Assembly (NCBI RefSeq): GCF_029193885.1
Contig: NZ_JARFVB010000016.1
Coordinates: forward strand, 1-64,000
From: Flagellimonas yonaguniensis
GTDB taxonomy: Bacteria; Bacteroidota; Bacteroidia; Flavobacteriales; Flavobacteriaceae
Length of the DNA stretch: 64,000 nucleotides
Reading direction: 5' to 3'
Below the pieces are notes generated by a model. That model saw only the letters and a program-made list of their open reading frames with translations, did no database searches and was not told where the DNA came from. A program made the position numbers and the translations under genes. Positions 62,401 to 64,000 of this stretch are shown here, in pieces (positions within the stretch are counted from its first letter, which is position 1; each line of letters starts with the position of its first letter).

Positions 62401-64000
62401 ACCTGAATGCAGGTACGTATTCCATTACCATAAGTGATGATGCAGGTTGTACCTTTACCACCAGCGAGGTTATAATAGAAGACCCAATACCTGTACGGGG
62501 AGACCTTGTGGTGTCCAGGGAACTTAGCTGTGATACGGATGCCCAACTTACGCTTACTGCGGAAGGAGGTACACCATTTGCAGGTAATGTGTATCAGTTT
62601 AGTACATCGGAAACGGGACCTTTTACCGATATGTCCGGAGGAAACACACATACTTTTGATGTGAGCCCAGATACAGTTCCATATCAATATTATGTACGAG
62701 ATGCCAATGGATGTGAGCCAGCGATCAGCAATGCCATTATGGTAAGTCCTGTAGCTCCGTTGACTGCCATAGTGGACGAATCTGCGGCGTCGGTAAACTG
62801 TAATGGGGACAGCACAGCATCCATTACCGTAGATGCCGATGGAGGGCTAGGAAACTATGTTTATGGATTATATGAGGATAGTGCGATGACCATTTCCTTG
62901 GCACCGACCAATACAAATGGCTATTTTGATGGACTTTCGCAAGGAACCTATTATGTAGGAGTGACCAGTGGGGATTGCGAATGGGTATCAACGGCCATCA
63001 TAATAGAAGAACCAGCGCCTCTTGCCGTAACAAGCAATATATCCGATGTAAGTTGTATGGGTGCTGATGACGGTAGTATCGCACTCAGCGTATCAGGAGG
63101 AACAACGGATTATCAATATGCAATTTCGCCGGACCTGAACCAGTTTGATTCTGAAGACACTTTTACGGATTTGGCCGCAGGTGATTACACCGTAATCGTA
63201 CAAGATGCCAATGGTTGTTTTGAAGTGTTGGATTTTACTATAACCGAACCTGATGCTTTGATTTTGAGTACGACTGCTGAAGATGAAGTTTGTTTTGGTA
63301 GTGAAGACGGTTTGATCACTTTGGATATCCAAGGAGGAACTGCACCGTATAGTACAAGCTTAAATTCAAGTCAAGATGAGAACTTTGCCGAGGGACTGAT
63401 GAGCTACGGCAACTTGGCAAGTGGTAACCATGTCGTTTTTGTAAGGGATGCCAATGGCTGTACCACCAATCAAGTGGTCACCATAGCACCAGGAGTGAAC
63501 CTGGAAGCTAATGTTGAGGTTGTTTATGAATGTGATGGGGATTCGCCCACGAATTACCTTGCTATCGAGTTTGAAGATCAGAGCGTTGCCCCGGACTTGT
63601 TATATGGGCTGGATTCCACTGATCCCGACGATATGGTCTTAACACCCGATTTTACCAACTTGGAACAAGGAGAGCATACCCTCATTGTGGCACATGCCAA
63701 TGGTTGCGACCGAACCTTCACTTTTGAAGTGGAAGGGTTTGAGCCATTGACTTTGGAACTGAGCAATGACAATATCAACGAGATTACCGCTTTGGCCTCA
63801 GGAGGGAATCCTGATTATACTTTTGAAGTTGATGGCGAATCCTATGGGGATGACAACACATTCATGATTCGTGAAACCAAGACCTACGTGGTAACGGTTA
63901 CCGATGAAAATGGATGTAGTGTTACGAAGGAGATCGATATGAAATTCATAGATATCGAAATCCCTAACTTCTTCACTCCTGATGGAGATGGTCTCAACGA
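53439..64000 (+). CDS. SprB-like giant cell-surface adhesin (partial, continues past right edge)
   Basis: More than 3520 residues remain open to the window end. Signal peptide 1-28 (RFLFLLFFTAFVTLSQAQ). A conserved N-terminal region has SAVVYAGLYWGGIY near 105-118 and a calcium-type Asp cluster DKDGDRDGDGVTDPG near 155-169. A DUF11-like domain follows near 384-470 (EIIVEKRVEDLA, LRFWNRGNDDAENFTIRDVL). About 26 SprB-type Ig-like repeats run from 56.3 kb to the edge at 240-310-base spacing, each with a Cys then NG..DGSI and ending GTY.V.V.D..GC. A MAM/lectin-like domain interrupts them at 57.27-57.83 kb. The last residues PNFFTPDGDGLN are the start of the gliding-type C-terminal type IX secretion domain, so the full protein ends soon after the edge. 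Predicted role: surface adhesin for gliding or attachment. Confidence 0.93.
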   Translation, partial: MNSKPLAVHLNRFLFLLFFTAFVTLSQAQLSVPFEPRLSGENMMVKGDLVYVANNIVSIASNPNADYNGGSSNQNVNMDYIDIDGDPSTFSSSSAELNAPSCSAVVYAGLYWGGIYRDTNRDDPYKQVKFKIPGGSYVDIGPDSDSIFQFEQIYDKDGDRDGDGVTDPGIVDVDYLSGVNMTSYLNYANVTHLLSGLSDPNGEYTVANVVASTGEKNVSAGWTMVVIYENQNSTSKYISTFDGYAAMGSTYRETNVPFSGFKTVPAPLPVKAVIGAGTMDGDRVTGPSMRFRANSSDSWTYLSDAVNPSNNVFNSTISHLGSWVDTRTPNSHNTLGWDADILNLPNPGNNVLPNDHDSGEILIHTSSEGVILFLTTVSVEIINPEIIVEKRVEDLAANDITGAGVNLGQSLEYVLRFWNRGNDDAENFTIRDVLPDNVDLDNIDLSGAPGATMSTSGTDPEEVTFQIPDALVTEGGSTYEIRIRVDVSDDCHDFVAACSSTIDNIAYATYEGRTSGQTISDDPSVSSVNSCGFVTTGATNFLLDDLADCIFESEVQICGDSADITAGQGYDTYTWYRDLNSNGQIDASDTVYDDSDPDGDPTTVTVQESGHYLVKKESASCGTNIESMEVTRFGTTQVNPIITYFNTLNNDADITNDMQGEIVSCANDGSQLPQLFLCGTNDSQDITLNITDAQSIRWEKLDEASCAPTNIDCPNTQMGCTWNQVDTGNSFTADTGGRYRLVLSYSGGCNSIFYFDVFQNNLDFDYDTQHIFCSTDGYIRIQNVGSGYGYQLVDTSSETVLVSYADNNGPNFDINTPGTYRVDFTQLNPSTGDPLEGSCIFSTEEIGIQRRELNISLTTEPVTCLGQGSVRIQATQARGNYHYRLYEDDGSGNPGTLIDSELTQAVSDFTFDGLNSGDYVVEVRTDDGCEEVGTFTIDEIPDPVVTASTTKQITCTDGVVTLNASQGDPNPSYLYAIWEKDGSTAYNDISDIPSTEFQRDTIAPGVFNFPSGNEGTYRFVVVDGNNCWSLSNEITINDLGGLSVAAPTINSEITCEGSNTGQVTMNVSGAQTPYSYSIDNWSTQQNDPTFVNLSPGSHTIKVRSADGCEDQINFTLDDPETFKANAGISSTGTCDVNGNSEVRFTNVEGGTAPYEFSFDGGSSFVLDDPMDSSVRTSLLPSGNHILVARDARGCEIILPITIDPQLPVPNFDMDLAYDCDGNGNVVLSPDQTVYDYNYTINTSPSVTSTDGTFSGISPGTYTITVEYTESDPPNPSVLLLEDFGSGPTVDSQFTQGYGYEDQVGSNTHINDFEYSVTSSIVSPFGAWLNPSDHTSGGSDSNGRYFVINVGTPSPDQVIYQKPIRDIIPNQDMEVSFAAINLLGSGTKLDPDLWVQMRVPGTTTVVGEVQTNDIPKSKVWEIFEFTMNPGIHTELDFVLISKKSGNNGNDVAIDDILVEQVPLSCPRTMDIPVVIEAGNGFGASVLGHTDITCNGANDGSITFEVENFEATAGFEYSIDGGSNWIASTISPITTTTAFPSGNQTVVVRKADETTCSITLNQTIDEPAALSINTNILQNPSCSDPVGTIEATVTGGTPTYEYALQDGSGNDLVTFAAANGDTFNGLSAGDYIILARDINGCTVSSATVTLNDPSPLSYDVDYTNCYDGGNNASIDITVTSGNGGYLFQIDGGPWQTPNPSTPDTYTFSGLANGTYDINVKDALGCDDTITQITIDSQLLVNVTTTDVSSCADGSVEVNATGGNGTLLYALVPNGATPAPTDFVATTSFPIDNALATANPTGFDLYVRDNNGASSYCEVVEEDIMVNPAVDWEVAAVPEDPNCNGGNGSIVAHVQLNGGGSLSPAQITQAGPFKYSLYQGVTEIASVSNLAATTYTFNNVVAGTYEVRITDGLGCTLSLGSIDVIDPPMLTADVDTDFPTTGVCAPAIGFTFENYPTSGLSGTLQFSADYGNTWQTSETFTGFTSGEEVKPSIRTVDGSGNTLCRYDLPQYTLTYPLDDLDITINATVDLCNELLVSVQGSKGDAPYVYTYTEDPINFDPYDASTSWTSPPQGLNDPYWFTGLTPGRTYVFFVKDDSGCIRQSTVNVNDLSTVDLPIEITDSVTPSCHGADSGGITFTLNPDVAEPEMRWELFEVGNSTPVEVSGGGGSAINVTYTNTLDFTGLPVGEYYIEVTQVNGSGVDTCHGGSENVLIEEQLPITADVTATQEIGCSQPGLISITNINGGTAPYTFDVSGPSGFSAIMATAQNPVEIPANSPAGDYDVTVTDVYGCTTSIPYTVAMTLTPNPTIDDIQVANCDGNIEVTVSASSGAGSYRYAMVDDGDIPTSYLNNGGVFSGMAPGDYDFYVIDGNGCSFESSTLTIYPPLQANAQLTKLLDCSGTPDGTIEIEALQGSGTYEYSVENLTTASMEVTKTSMGGSSTVYHPSVAGTYEIKVYVDATSDHEACERTFTIVVPDKIEPDFTATPTDVSCNGANDGSIAVRQTDNGITPLTYELLDSGLTPIPSGDFTWDATTRTFQGLAPGDYVVRATGTNNCETDIVVPTINEPTPIVVNIPTADVVQFGCAAGNNPDNAIITVNSTSISGGTGTYVRYEFVDPSSHVVQDGNNNQLIVTDFTGGTYTINVYDDSGCVGTSTATINQFDELQDATINVNYDISCANGGETITITAHGLLTDSKVGPHDYEFEEIASGNTNAVGTFTGLQVGLHSFRVTNTDTGCSIVVTHNVEEIEPFQVNMIEDAPVVCAGDDAEYHFELTGGYSGGFTFTVYDTNGTLSDTSDDTQFGPLGSGSGTTSGNIDLPKGSYRVEVVQTDLPRCTEATTVTVGGADTILDATITEIGSASCSNDQGRLSVAPTGGVAPYTISIPSLGLTQADVYSYVFTDLDDGNYTVEVTDTAGCTNLSLNGTIQTVDPLLADINPTAQTLDCIGDADGSILANLTSGGVGTILYSLNKLEGGSIISTTSKQSSNAFNNLNAGTYSITISDDAGCTFTTSEVIIEDPIPVRGDLVVSRELSCDTDAQLTLTAEGGTPFAGNVYQFSTSETGPFTDMSGGNTHTFDVSPDTVPYQYYVRDANGCEPAISNAIMVSPVAPLTAIVDESAASVNCNGDSTASITVDADGGLGNYVYGLYEDSAMTISLAPTNTNGYFDGLSQGTYYVGVTSGDCEWVSTAIIIEEPAPLAVTSNISDVSCMGADDGSIALSVSGGTTDYQYAISPDLNQFDSEDTFTDLAAGDYTVIVQDANGCFEVLDFTITEPDALILSTTAEDEVCFGSEDGLITLDIQGGTAPYSTSLNSSQDENFAEGLMSYGNLASGNHVVFVRDANGCTTNQVVTIAPGVNLEANVEVVYECDGDSPTNYLAIEFEDQSVAPDLLYGLDSTDPDDMVLTPDFTNLEQGEHTLIVAHANGCDRTFTFEVEGFEPLTLELSNDNINEITALASGGNPDYTFEVDGESYGDDNTFMIRETKTYVVTVTDENGCSVTKEIDMKFIDIEIPNFFTPDGDGLN

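Noticed and set aside
56270..64000. CRISPR array or DNA tandem repeat
   Set aside because: The periodicity of 240-310 bases is at protein level within an open frame; the DNA units are too diverged and too long for CRISPR or satellite repeats.

Overview
The window looks like a chromosomal segment of a marine flavobacterium (Bacteroidota, Flavobacteriaceae; a Muricauda/Flagellimonas-like organism would fit, but I cannot fix the genus). The evidence is moderate GC, promoters of the Bacteroidota type (-7 box TAnnTTTG) without strong Shine-Dalgarno sites, many LxxC lipoproteins, 'SHNLR' histidine kinases, a DUF4159-MoxR-DUF58-BatA-DUF4175 operon, and a giant SprB-like repeat protein ending in the motif of the type IX secretion C-terminal domain. 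I see no rRNA, tRNA, CRISPR array, insertion sequence or prophage.

Layout. 1-8.2 kb is the end of a carbohydrate locus: a GH29 alpha-L-fucosidase lipoprotein, a small lipocalin-like lipoprotein, a type-B carboxylesterase and a 1255-residue GH78 alpha-L-rhamnosidase. 8.3-10.3 kb has a SufR-like cysteine-containing regulator divergent from Mn-type superoxide dismutase, then an FMN reductase. 10.3-14.3 kb has an ArsR-family gene remnant, a Tat-exported Gfo/Idh oxidoreductase with an NTF2/TolB-propeller fusion, and a divergent Nudix-type regulator. 14.3-21 kb has a PAS kinase with a lone receiver and the conserved tesA / ybbA / ybbP arrangement. 21-22.7 kb has a formylglycine-generating enzyme and, beyond it, the broken 5' end of a sulfatase gene.

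22.7-41.3 kb is a stress island. It holds an ATP-cone nuclease coupled to a beta-CASP RNase, upp, CbpA/CbpM, five universal stress proteins, a TerB-like protein, a PAS histidine kinase with a response regulator fused to a CRP/FNR domain, an eRF1-like (baeRF-type) protein, Hsp20 flanked by two paralogous coiled-coil proteins, D-lactate dehydrogenase, cardiolipin synthase, a metallo-beta-lactamase/rhodanese fusion and a 1-Cys peroxiredoxin. The most striking observation in the window is here. At least eight promoters carry an FNR-like palindrome (TGAY-N4-RTCA) placed almost exactly 33.5 bases upstream of the TTT of a Bacteroidota -7 box, which is class II activator geometry. I infer that the REC-CRP fusion protein binds these sites, and that kinase plus fusion protein form a compact FixL-FixJ-FixK-like pathway controlling a low-oxygen or dormancy-type regulon.

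41.4-64 kb holds an Asp/Glu racemase-family protein, a TldD/TldE protease pair, the DUF4159-MoxR-DUF58-BatA-DUF4175 membrane operon, and a gene of more than 10.5 kb for a SprB-like surface adhesin that runs off the right edge.
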